From Isoetes taiwanensis (lineage: Eukaryota > Streptophyta > Lycopodiopsida > Isoetales > Isoetaceae), in the NCBI GenBank assembly GCA_021234155.1, contig JAJEKV010000016.1, positions 1,052,001 through 1,116,000 on the forward strand: a DNA stretch of 64,000 nucleotides. The letters run 5' to 3'. How positions within the stretch are numbered: the stretch's first letter is position 1; every line of letters begins with the position of its first letter. Both the position numbers and the translations under genes were made by a program. The notes under the pieces are model-generated. The model was given only the letters and a program-made list of their open reading frames with translations. It had not been told where the DNA came from and did no database searches. Below are positions 1-10,388 of the stretch, piece after piece.

Positions 1-600
1 GTTGGAGCGCAGTGCAGATGAAAACTATTTGTAACATCACAACATGAGATAGATTCTGGACGGAACCAAGAGAAGAGTAGAGGCTATGGCTGATGAGCAG
101 ATAGAGCACGATATGACATTTGGTAGCACATTATACGTGTTTCAAGACATCGGTATAAACGCTCTAGCACGTGGTTGCACAAGATTGTGGAACAATGTGC
201 AGTTAATTTGCAAATAAGGACACGGTACTTGTGGTTGATACTATATTATCAACCTAATTTGACAAAGGAACGGCAGGATTGAAGTAATACTCATCTTATC
301 AAATCGTCAAAAATAAAGCTCTTCAATTCACACATTCTAAAGAAGATATATTGCTGTGATCCTATGATCGTATTTAGGTCCGACGGGGAGGGTTGGTTTG
401 GGGGTTGTATATATTTTGGGTGGATATGGATTTGGGTGAAAAGAGAGATTTTGAGTTTCTTTTCATAAGCATGTGCGGCCTTGAGCCATATTGTAAATTA
501 TTTGGATTGTTCCCAAACTTATCAATGAAAGTTATGACTATCTGATTGTGTAATAGAAGTTTCGGTTGTGTTGATTGTCCCTACTCGAGTTATCTAGTGC
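1..600. other. No gene seen
   Basis: Nothing coding or repetitive was recognised in this stretch. It is moderately AT-rich with frequent stops in all frames. Confidence 0.4.
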
Positions 601-900
601 AACGGCCTAGGCCAAGGGGTCAAGGTCCGTTGTACAGAGACTAAACACACATTGTTAGATACATATGAAGATGCTTGGGGTACTGCATTTGCTGTAGGAG
701 AAGTTATAGTTTCTGGCCATTACTACAAGCAAACAGATGCACTCCAATTTGAGTTGCTATTGGACAAGCCAGTTGCTAGTTTGTATAGCCACCTTGTCAG
801 ACAGGTGAAGTTTGATATGGAGCATCTTGGTAACAACAGTTTCAAGATGAGTGAAGAGACATGCCAAAAAGTTATGGCATCCCTTCCAGTAGAGTGCTAA
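601..900 (+). CDS. Unrecognised partial coding block, probably a terminal exon
   Basis: A reading frame is open from about 598 to a TAA at 898-900. The track-style start near 652 is TTG, so no ATG start is supported and the block is more likely the 3' exon of a gene or a degraded copy. The translated part (LLDTYEDAWGTAFAVG onward) is about 82 residues and ends in LPVEC. I see no domain I recognise, no signal peptide and no membrane segment. It lies tail-to-tail with the minus-strand FCP1-like gene. It could also be a chance frame. Confidence 0.25.
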   Translation, partial: NGLGQGVKVRCTETKHTLLDTYEDAWGTAFAVGEVIVSGHYYKQTDALQFELLLDKPVASLYSHLVRQVKFDMEHLGNNSFKMSEETCQKVMASLPVEC

Positions 901-1345
901 TTCTGCTGCCTGTTTTTTCTGCTTTTGCTTCGAAGAAGCAGAAGTTGAGTTTTTAGATGTACATTGGCTCTTTCCTGCCATATTCTTTCTTATACTCTTT
1001 ATAATTCGTTATCAATGAAAACTAACAAATTCTTTGCTGCACAAATGTTCCTTGTTCTCACAGCTAGGTCTGCTTTTCATACTTATGCTTTGTCTGTTTA
1101 CATGCTTTCTGTTTTCAGTTAACTATTTACAGACTTGATGAACTTCTGGAAAACAGACTTCATGGACATGGAAAACAAATTGCAAGTTTACAAATGAACA
1201 AAGTTTACAAATGATGATCTGCACAAGTGTAGGTAAATGCCTGAAACCTTGAATTTACATTAAGTGTACAGCTACGTACTCATATCCAGTCTTCACAAAG
1301 AAACAGCGGTTATATCTTAAGTTACATCTTAAGTTACATGAATTT

Positions 1346-2251
1346 CTAAATCAGTATCTCAAAGTCAGTATCTTCAATATGGGTCTGATCTTGTGTTATT
1401 TCCTCTCTTGCAGTTTCCTCCTGTTTATCGGTATCTTCAATGTTGGTCTGATCAGTATCTTCAATGTGTTCAGGATCAGGATGGAGAATCTGTGTTGTGT
1501 CTTCTTTTGCAGGTTCATCCTGTTCATTTACAACAACATCAGCTGCAACACCAACAATATCTTTCACCAATTGCATGCTTCCCTCAATTGCTACTTTCCA
1601 TCTTGCAAGTTCTTTCAAGTGGTCAACAGTAAGCTTGAGTATGTTGATGTCTACTTCCTTGACCACATCAACATGAAGCTGCTGGTGCAACCACTTTTGA
1701 GGATTCTTTGAATGAAGCCAAGTGTGCAAACATGCTTTTATGTAGTTGAATACCTTATCATTTTCCTCATTGTCAAAGCTCTCAACTATTAAGCATGTGT
1801 CTGGTGGGGACAAGAAAGTCTTGTACAAAGGGTCATCCACAAGCACAACATCCTGTACATCATTAAAAGCTGTGTAAACTTTGACAATTGGCTTCATAAA
1901 TACTGGTTTGGTTGCACTCCCTGGAAACATAAAAGGCAGCACCTCACATTCATTCTGACCCCAAACGAATTTGAATTTAGCAATGTAGTGTGCTGGCAGA
2001 ATACTGTTAAGGATTTGTATGATGTTGTGCTTCATCATGCTAGACCAAATCCCAACTTCAAATCTTTCAAAACTCCAATCCAAGAACTCTTGTAAAAAAG
2101 ATCTGCAAATAATCACTTTCCCTGCTGTGTAATACTTCTTGAGCTCTGGTGGAATCTTTACTCTTGCTCTTTTTTGGAAGGTGTTGACCAAAACTCCATT
2201 AATGCCTAAGATGACAAGTTTTTTCTTTTCTAAATCCTTTGCAACATTCAT
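1346..2251 (-). CDS. FCP1/NIF-like phosphatase-fold protein with degenerate catalytic site
   Basis: A single 301-residue frame with a true ATG at 2251. Residues about 10-170 follow the FCP1-homology (NLI-interacting factor, HAD-like) plan: a first strand ending VILGINGVLVNTF, a middle motif VGIWSSMMKHNI and a third motif VVLVDDPLYKTF. In active family members the first motif is DxDxT/V and supplies the nucleophile and acid/base aspartates. Here those positions read G and N, so catalysis by the normal mechanism is not expected, although the late DD pair is kept. The C-terminal 70 residues are acidic with repeated IEDTD motifs, a short in-frame repeat. It follows the RING-H2 gene on the same strand after 157 bp. 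It could be a pseudophosphatase scaffold or a decaying paralogue. Confidence 0.6.
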   Translation of the reverse strand: MNVAKDLEKKKLVILGINGVLVNTFQKRARVKIPPELKKYYTAGKVIICRSFLQEFLDWSFERFEVGIWSSMMKHNIIQILNSILPAHYIAKFKFVWGQNECEVLPFMFPGSATKPVFMKPIVKVYTAFNDVQDVVLVDDPLYKTFLSPPDTCLIVESFDNEENDKVFNYIKACLHTWLHSKNPQKWLHQQLHVDVVKEVDINILKLTVDHLKELARWKVAIEGSMQLVKDIVGVAADVVVNEQDEPAKEDTTQILHPDPEHIEDTDQTNIEDTDKQEETAREEITQDQTHIEDTDFEILI

Positions 2252-2408
2252 AAAAAAAGTAACTTAAACATCAGCACGACTTAAACATGAATTAAAAGAA
2301 GTCATTAATTAAAGAAAACAGAATTACAATATTCAAACAATGTTCTCAAACAACATAAAACAATTAAAACAGTATTTCACATACACCACAATATGTTATG
2401 TTCTGAAA

Positions 2409-4452
2409 CTAACTCAATGACTTGATATACTGAGAAACAGAACCTGAACTACCATTTAACATTTTCAAAATAATATCAACTTGATCACCTATTTGCTTTG
2501 GTGCTTGAGGTAGCAGCTTCTTTGAGGGTCTCCCAATCTTCTTTTTGACTTTCGTTGTTGCTACCTCCATTTCAACTGCTGCTTCACCCTTACCCTTACC
2601 TTTCTGAACAGCATCTTCAGCAACTTCAGCATCAACATCATCTTCATTTGCTTGTTCTTCATCACTGCTTACGTGAACATCTACATGCAAAATAAGATTC
2701 TTCATCTGAAAAAGCTCATTTTTTGTTTACTGTACTTTTACTCCCTATCTGCCACATTCATTGTCTACGTACTATCTATGTTATACGATATTACATGCAG
2801 TATACTATAAACATAGATGAATTTGGTGTGACAGTAGAACTTTCTCCTGCAGTTGCACTCCTCAACCTGGTCTTTATGCCAATTGCAGGAACCTTTTGTA
2901 TAGGTTGTTCATAATATTCTTCTGAACTGCTCTCAACAACACGTGAACGTTTTATCCCTTTTTTTGCTGGCCCCTTACTAAGCTGAATTACAGAACTTTG
3001 CTGCTTAGAACACAAATCAATTTAAATGAGATTAAGTTAGTTAAAACACAAATAAGAAATATCAAAGTCTTACCTTCTGCAAAGCTTCTACAGCTTTCCT
3101 TACTGGACTTGGTGACACTTGAGATGATGCAGTAGAACCAACATTTTTTGGTGAAGCCACAGGTGAAGCAGGTAAAGCAGTGAAGCCACAGGTGCCACAG
3201 GTGCTTTATTAAATAATAAAGCAGGTGAAGCCACAGGTGTGACAACATTGGAAAACTTATCAGGTGAAGCAAAACTAGTAGTGCCTACCTCAAGTGCACT
3301 GCCTGCCTGAATCTGCAAGTCTTCTTCACCTGCAACCTCTAGACCAAGTTCCACAAAAACTTCCCTGGGAACTTCCTTCAAACACCTGCAGCATGTCTTC
3401 TTTTCATACAAAAGCATGCAACATGCCAAGTGATAGACATGATCACATGGTAATGTCATACTCAATTTATATTTTGGATTGAAGACCAATCCACATGCAG
3501 CACATGCATCTTCCATGAAACCAGGCAACCTGCTTTTCATAGTTATGATAGACATTTTTGATATATCTGAGTCCATCAAATGTCTACCAGCTTCTAAGTA
3601 GTTCCTGCTTTCCTGTAATCTGAATTCCAGTGAAGTTTTTAATCTTTCCTTCTTTTCCTTCTCCTGTAATGCTTCAACACTAACCTTTGGAAGGCAAGCC
3701 TCCAGTTTAGAGCAAAAATATATTTCACCACATATTTTTTGCTTTAACTCTTCCATCTGCTTCAAGTCTCCATCATTCTTGTCTTCTTTGGGATTCAAAG
3801 TAGACAACTCATTCTCCATTCTTACTATCTCGTTCCTTCCATGCTCAATCATCCTCTCTTCCCTTGCTAAAGAGTTCTTATCTACCTCAATGGTACTAAT
3901 TATTTTTACCAGATCAGTTGTACATTTGTCTAAATCTGTTTCCAACTTACTAATCTCCTCTTCAATCAAAGAAATGTTGAAACTTAAATTGGAAACAGAA
4001 AACTCAGAAGACTGACCTGCTTTCCCCTTAAATTCAAGTTGAGGTGTTGATCTAAGCTAGAGGTGTACTTTGGCATGAAGGAACTGTAGTTTTGATCCTT
4101 TTAACATCTTCTTTTTTAACATCAATGTCATCCCTTTTTCCCCTGGACCAAACATTGACCTGTTTCTTGTAAGCATCCCAATCAACCTGATGAGCCTCAG
4201 GGTTATGCTCTGCCCGACTACAGTTTTCCCATGCAAATGATAATTCCTCAATTCATTATTCGGGACACCTCCATCTCCATACAAGAAATCGATCAAGCCG
4301 TCCAATTTCTGCTTCAAATGAGGGCGAACAAAGTAGATTTTGATTTTGCCTGAAACCATTGGCTCAGACCAAACACTGTTCCAGTCATCTGCAGTGACAT
4401 TTTCCGCCAGCCATTTCAGCTTTTGCTGTGGGATGATTCCTTCACCAGCCAT
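2409..4452 (-). CDS. Four-exon coiled-coil RING-H2 protein (candidate E3 ligase), with two apparent frameshifts
   Basis: Exons inferred from GT-AG borders: 4160-4452 (ATG, MAGEGIIPQQ), 3074-4056, 2806-3000 and 2409-2705 (stop TAG). The three introns are about 103, 73 and 100 bp and all joins are phase 0. Exon 2 encodes a long coiled coil and then a RING-H2 finger (about 3385-3515) with the full C-x2-C-x15-C-x-H-x2-H-x2-C-x9-C-x2-C spacing, so ubiquitin-ligase activity is plausible. A PVASP-type repeat follows, encoded by a short DNA minisatellite. The last exon is acidic, then basic with an AT-hook-like KKIGRPSKK. Exon 1 changes frame near 4250-4260, and exon 2 changes frame inside the minisatellite (about 3150-3215). 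These are either real lesions or assembly errors. I do not recognise the N-terminal domain. Confidence 0.5.
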
Positions 4453-4966
4453 GAGAAAAGAAGATACTTAAAAAAAAAAGCAGCAAGAAACAAAGAAGTC
4501 GGAGCAAGCGCCTTGAAGAGGATGCTTCAATTTGCAAAATGCAGGAATCGAAGTGCAATCGGGGAGCAAATTGGCCTGTACAATTCAATTAGTAACAATG
4601 GGCGCGAATAATTACGCATCTAACAATCAAAATCATTGTTCGCCGAAAAGGCGCGCGGAAATCGAAAAGGTGCGTCGGGCGCTGCTTAGCGTGCTTTCTC
4701 TGCTTCCGCTTCTCGCACTTTTTTGTACCCCAATATCTAACTTAGACCCAAAACCAAAAAGTCCATACGTGTCGATTTCGCATGAGGCAGAACCCAGAAA
4801 AAATAGGATGGAAAAAAAAAAATAGGCAAAAAAGGATGTATGATTATATATGTTTCGATAAAATGTTCTTTTTATGGCAACTATTTTGATGAGAGAATTG
4901 TTGTCACAATTGTTGTTTTTAACTGTTATTACCTCACCAAGTATGTACCGGGACATTAAAGGTCCC
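4453..4966. promoter_or_regulatory. Presumed 5' region of the RING-H2 gene
   Basis: The 500 bp upstream of the minus-strand ATG at 4452 hold no convincing coding frame. They presumably contain the 5' UTR and promoter of the RING-H2 gene. No TATA element could be fixed with confidence. Confidence 0.25.
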
Positions 4967-4971
4967 ATTGG

Positions 4972-6819
4972 TGTGACACACCTAGGGGGTTGACGGGCAA
5001 GTTAACGTTTAAGTTTTAACCATAGGTTAGAGATAATTAATTATGGAAGAGATTATCAAGGGTTAGAAAATAAGGTAAATACGATATTCGTATTATGCTA
5101 GCTACTTGACGGAATACCGGATATGAACTTAAATAGTCAAGCTAAAATTAGAAAGATCTTTATTATTAATAGGGAAGTGAGGGATATTTTCCTCAACTTT
5201 AGGTTATAGCACAACAAAAGGGAAAAACGTCTTTTTATCCAAACAGTTCCAAAAGCTTTCGGCCAGCGTTTCAATCCTAGTTACAGTAGAAGAGCAATCC
5301 GAGCAGGTGGGTTAACCGGAGCCAAATCCATAAGAATCCGTGAAGGCTTGGCCGCTAGTGCTAGATTGCTATGTTTTGTTGTTGCTAAATCCGTAGGAAG
5401 TATCCGGTTGTTCAAGTCTGCCATTGTTTGCTGTCTATGCAGCCAGTGGTTTCTTCAAGTCCAATCTCCTGTCTAATGCCTTAAAATCGTTCTTAATCCA
5501 TTCTCAGTTTGTTTTAGCTTGTTTCCTTTTCTTCCAGGAAGTTCTTGAAGCTGTGATGGCGGCTGCAAATCCTTGTTTCCGGATCAAATGGTTCCGGAAT
5601 CTTGCTCCTAGATGTCATACAAATGGTTTTACCTTAAAAACGACCTGAGTCTTGCTGATTCCGGCCAGTTCCGGCCCTTCCCTGTTAGATCTGGCCGCAT
5701 CTGTTTCACCACCCTGTTTTAGACAGTTTTACGCCCCTGTTATTCCTATTTAATCCTCTTCCATCGATCCTTATGCATATTTTGGCATTTACTTTTGAAA
5801 GCCATTGATAGATTATTTGGTTAAGGGTTTAACTTGTTGCCTCATACACCCAGGTTCAAATTCCGGCTGAAACCCAAATCTTTGCTTAGTTTCCTTTTTA
5901 GCCTCTATTATGCTATATTGTCCCAAACATTCTTACCTTCTTACCAAGTGTTTATATAGGAATTCTTGTTTGTAGTTAATGTTTGTTGAAGCATTGCTCT
6001 TTATTTATGTTTTGCTGATTAATATGATTACCAACGGAATGCTAATAAGATATGGATTAATTGTGTGAATGAACCCGCTCCCTTCGTCGATGCCGGAGGG
6101 CTGGAGCGGCTGAGCATCGTGCACACCAGGTGATTGGTGTGTGAACGTGCATCCGTGTCGCGAACGGTGTACGTGAGAGCCTGGGCGAGGGACTGATCAT
6201 CCCTGGACAAGAGAATTTGTTGTGCCACTCCATCATTCCTAGATTCTGCATTTAATTTAAGAAACTTGCTAACAAAATTACCATTTGTAAGTTGGGATAC
6301 ATTAGGTCCATGCTAGAAAATCCTCATTTCATAATTCGAATTAGAAGCAGTATGCCTGATTTCCAGCACTATCTAAGAAAGGTATATATAATAAGACTCA
6401 TTTCCATTCCACAATAAAGATGAACGCACAGAAACAGCAAAACTCTCCTAAGCAGTAAGCAGAAATTTTTACTGACCTTTGAAGTCGCCGGTGTTGTGAT
6501 GTTGTGTTTCTTTTCTGTTGAAGTTGTGTTGCCATGTTGTGTTTCTTTTCCAGATTGCCTAGACCAGGTAACGGGTCCTTGTCCTGGACTAATCCCATCA
6601 TTTCATTCTCTTTTCTTACAGATTATTCTAGTAGTTACGTGACCGTTGAGCGAGGGGAGCATGAGCGATAGAAGAGATGATGTTTGTGTTGAATTCCTAT
6701 GTAGTTCCAATTGTAACCTTGAGCTTATGAATCTTATTAATGAAAAAATATTTATTATCTGAGTCCTTTACTCTCTCTCTTGTGTGATCTCAAGTGCTTA
6801 ACGCTCTAGGAGCGTTTCA
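4972..6819. mobile_element. Solo LTR of a Ty3/gypsy-like retrotransposon
   Basis: The block starts TGTGACACACCTAGG and ends CTCTAGGAGCGTTTCA, so it has TG...CA ends. It is flanked by a perfect 5-bp target duplication ATTGG at 4967-4971 and 6820-6824. It is 1848 bp long with no pol-like coding. No primer-binding site or polypurine tract adjoins it, so it is a solo LTR left by LTR-LTR recombination. Another LTR in the window (44796-46310) starts with the same TGTGAC and shares the motif CCTAGGGGGTTGAC, suggesting related families. Ty3/gypsy is inferred from the 5-bp duplication and length, not from coding sequence. Confidence 0.8.
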
Positions 6820-6999
6820 ATTGGGCATTTAATAGGCACTTAGTAGTTCATTGAAGGGCATTTAGTGGTCCATTGAAGGAAACATGTGGTCTATTGAGAT
6901 TACATTAACCTCCCAACGTGAAACCTTCATAATGAATTTTAAGTATATCGAAAAGACTCTAGTTTGTCGTATCAATTGAAAGCTAATGTTTTTTTTTTT

Positions 7000-7020
7000 T
7001 TTTTTAGGGGGGGGGGGGGA
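7000..7020. repeat. Poly-T/poly-G homopolymer tract
   Basis: A run of T (about 6989-7005) is directly followed by a run of G (about 7009-7019). Low-complexity sequence, prone to length variation and assembly error. Confidence 0.7.
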
Positions 7021-7211
7021 GGATATTCCAAAGGTACGACGTGGTAGGTGGAGTCATGTATGAACCCAAAACAACTAGCATGTGTTCCTGAGGTAGACGA
7101 AGGCTCAACATGAAGCAACCATAAGACGCACTCTAACTCTGAATAAGAAATCATAAGGTGGTGATGCCAAGAAGTCAAGGGAAGAATATCAAACACGTAG
7201 GCCGGGCACAT

Positions 7212-8880
7212 CTACGCAACTGTTCCAAAGGTACGAATTTGGAAGGTATGGCTGGGCGACGAACTCATGTGTAATTTGGTTTGTGAACCCCGTCTGTGGG
7301 GCATGTGAGATGCTTTTCTCAACCCAGCAAAACGGATTGCTGCTATATGAATGTGCGGGCTGATAGAGGTATCCTCATAGCAGCATCACGATGGCTTTTG
7401 GCGGATCTCCTCCATCAGGTAAGCAGTGACAAGGGTTGGGTAATTTCGTCATGTTGTTTAGGAAGCTTGCAATGGCAGTCTCCAAAGGGACTCTAGATGC
7501 TGAGGGGAGGCTATCCAAGAACAATGCAGTGGTTGAACGCAAGGGACTATGGCAGGGATTCACACTGCTAGATGAGCCGAATTTTCACAGGAGCTTATTT
7601 ATGGAAGGAGAAGATGCTAGTCTTCATGCTACATAGAAAGAGCATGCCCCAGAACAAGCTCCTACGAAGATTCTAACAGTAGCTATAGAGGCAGCAGACA
7701 TATTTAAGGATAGAGGCCCTGGCAAGCAAGTACGCAGAGGAAAGAAGCTGCAAATTAGGAAGAAGGTGGCCACTCGTCTTCCTCTCAACTCTGCATGTCT
7801 GCAGACCAAGCCCATGCATCGGATCCCTTATGTTTGGATGTGAATCTCACTGTTAGCATAGGTGGAATGGATGTGTAGAAGGTATCTATGATTGAGCGTG
7901 CAATTCACTTTGCTGCCCGGTCTATGGGGCATGTGAGATGCTTTTCTCAGCCTAGGAAAATAGCTTGCTGCTATATGAAAGTGATGGTTGATAGAGGTAC
8001 CCTCATAAGGGGGGGGATGCCATCAATGGTGCGAGGCCCCTTATGGAGCACCTCCACATGGCGCAATCCAATGGCCAGGATTGCCCGGTTTAAATCCCCC
8101 TTTTTACATATTCTATTAACTAAAAAATCTTTTTTTAGGGCAGGCGAAAATTGGACGCATCAGATGCGTTTGGGAGATCTAATCATGACCTTTAAAATGA
8201 GTATAATGTTGCCCTATTTTTTTTAGGGTTTTACTTATTTCAACGGAGCAGGGCCCCTGTGCGCCATTAGGGGCCAAAACAAGGGCTTCTTTGGAGCTCT
8301 GTATCTCGCCAATGAAACCTCCGCATGAGGCGATTTTTAGGGCATACGATAGCTCCATATTTGCGGCATCCATTGCACCATTTAGGTGTTTGATCTAAGC
8401 ATCAGAGGATCTTCTGCGATCCATTTTCCCGTTATGTGCGCCATAGATGGCCTCCCCCCCTTAACAGCATCACAATTGCATATCTCCATGGAATAAGCAG
8501 TGACAAGGTTGGGTAATTTCGTCATGTTATTTAGAAAGCTTATAAGATAAGGGACTTTAGATGCTGAGGGAGGCCACGTGAGAACAGTGCAGTGGCTGAA
8601 TGAAAGGGACTATGGCAGGGATTCACGTTGCTAGAGGAGCCGAATTTCCACAAAAACTCATTTATGGAAGGATAGATGTTGGTCTTCATGCTGCATACGA
8701 AGAGCATGCCCCAGAACAAGCTCCTGTGAAGATGCCAGCAGCAGCTATAGATGCAGCATAGGTATTTAGGATCGAGGCCCTAGCAAGCAAGCCTTCAAAG
8801 GAAAGAAGCTGCAGATTAGGAAGAAGGTGGCCTTTTGTCCTCCTGTCTGCAAGCAGTCCCATGCATCAGAAGGTGTCTAT
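7212..8880. repeat. Tandemly duplicated non-coding segment (copies A and B)
   Basis: Copy A (about 7283-7822) and copy B (about 7911-8874) align along their length. Shared blocks include GGGGCATGTGAGATGCTTTT, GGGTAATTTCGTCATGTT, GGGACTATGGCAGGGATTCA and GAGCATGCCCCAGAACAAGC. Copy B is longer because it carries the MITE at 8009-8461. Divergence is moderate with small indels, so the duplication is old. Neither copy has a long frame. The segment may derive from a transcript or transposon I do not recognise. Confidence 0.7.
8009..8461. mobile_element. MITE, PIF/Harbinger (Tourist)-like
   Basis: A 453-bp insertion present only in duplicate copy B; copy A is the empty site (CCTCATAG|CAGCATCAC). 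The ends are imperfect inverted repeats beginning with a G run, then ATGCCATCAATGGTGCG on the left and, reverse-complemented, GAGGCCATCTATGGCGCAC on the right. The flanks read TAA on both sides, consistent with a 3-bp TWA target duplication typical of PIF/Harbinger. One extra T at the right end is unexplained. There is no coding, so it would need transposase in trans; a Harbinger transposase lies at 62-63.5 kb. Confidence 0.65.
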
Positions 8881-8907
8881 GTACTAGGTAATTTCCATTG
8901 GGAGGAT

Positions 8908-9022
8908 CATTATGCCTTGTAAAGGCTCCAGCGGCTTCGCCAGACGAGGTGGTGCACGAGCGGTAAGCCGCGGGTGCACTGCCGAGTCTGGCGGCGCCGC
9001 TAGAGCCTTTACAGGCGTAATG
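8908..9022. repeat. Foldback (long imperfect palindrome)
   Basis: The left arm from 8908 (CATTATGCCTTGTAAAGGCT...) pairs with the right arm ending at 9022 (reverse complement CATTACGCCTGTAAAGGCTC...). Arms are about 50 bp with a few mismatches around a short loop near 8965. An RNA of either strand would form a long hairpin. It may be a small foldback element or a miRNA-like precursor; nothing shows that it is transcribed. Confidence 0.65.
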
Positions 9023-9462
9023 TCCGACCAGTGGATATTGCCGTATGTAGTACCGATTGTTGCAAATTTCCAATCAACAGGCCCCAGTGGCATTAGAACC
9101 CTGTTTTGTTGTTGCATTCTCGTTTCCTCACTGCAGATCGATGCTTGTTGCAGATGCCTGATCAATGCTTTCGGACTTCTTATAATGCACAGCCATTACT
9201 CCGTTTCTTGTTTTTTAAGCAAAATAATGGTACGTTATGCCCACATTGAGTGCAACATCCAGCCCTTGTTGATAATCCAGAGCCCCTGTAGATAGCAAAA
9301 ACAGTCCTTGTTGAAAGGATTCAGACGAAGTAGTTGTTGCGCGAAGGATTCAATCCTCTAGAATTTCAGCTTTAGGAGCGAATCCTGCCGCGCAATCTGA
9401 CCTCTGCTATTGTTGATTTAGCCCCTACCATTTTGTAGAACTGGTTCAAAGCTTGCATGAAA

Positions 9463-9543
9463 ATATTCACGGCTTGGGGTGCAAACAGAGTCGTTGCAAG
9501 ACTTTTTCACGGCTTGGGGTGCAAACAGAGTCGTTGCAAGACT
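9463..9543. repeat. Two-copy 40-bp tandem repeat
   Basis: The unit CACGGCTTGGGGTGCAAACA + GAGTCGTTGCAAGACT occurs twice in direct succession and is almost identical. Non-coding. Confidence 0.8.
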
Positions 9544-10388
9544 GTGTTGGTGCATGTTGGTACAGACACCAAAAACATCCGGGAGAAGCGGTCTAGTATG
9601 AGACCCCAAGATCAAGATCTCTGCAGACGATGGGATATGGCGCTTCCGGCAAGGCTGGAGCACGGCAGAGCTTGAGGAGTAAACAAAATTGAAACTAGAT
9701 AGGGAAGCGGCGCCGCTCCTTAAAATACGAAGAAAATTATAGAGTGCTATTCTGCCTCATAATTTTGGGAAAGTAATGGCATAATTTGCAACCACCGGTT
9801 ATTACGATAGGGTGCGGGGGAGGGTGTCAACGGGGTTGTGAGCTTGAAGAGAGGGTCGACACTGACCATCTTCATGTCCATCGTGTGTTTAAGCTGAGGT
9901 TGACAAGGCATATGGCAGTGATATATCAGATTGAAGCAGCACCTTGGCTGGAACACGCATAAGCCTGCTGGTGTTTATCTTATGCAAGGTTCTCAGGATA
10001 CTAAGCTTTACTGCAGTGAAAGCATGATAGGGTATTGCCTTAAAGGTGCATCGCAGGCAATCATAGGAAGGCAGTGACTGCAGCTTCTCACACTAACAAA
10101 GAAAACGCCCGAACGACATATCATATCCACTATGAAATAATATATACATGTTACCATACATGGATAAAAAGCCACGCAAGGAAATTAATTCCCCTAGCGC
10201 ATTTGATACAAAAATTTAGCTACTTTACAAGAGCAGTCACTCTGCTTCTTATTAAACCATGGACACTTGGTTTACATTCTCTCCTTAACCAAATTTTTTC
10301 TGTGGTAGATTTCCTGGAATTTGAAGCAAGTCATCTTGCTAAGTTAGTTGGGCCAAAAAAAACTCCATTTTGGCCATGATTTCTATTT
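9544..10388. other. Downstream flank / 3' UTR region of EDC4
   Basis: No gene is seen here. The part adjoining 10389 must hold the EDC4 3' UTR on the minus strand, but I could not fix a polyadenylation signal. Confidence 0.3.

Noticed and set aside
4633-4968. 111-codon minus-strand frame upstream of the RING-H2 gene
   Set aside because: Biased composition with no recognisable motif; it starts at the LTR target site and lies in the presumed promoter.
7888-8226. 112-codon frame as a gene
   Set aside because: It crosses the MITE boundary and has no counterpart frame in duplicate copy A.
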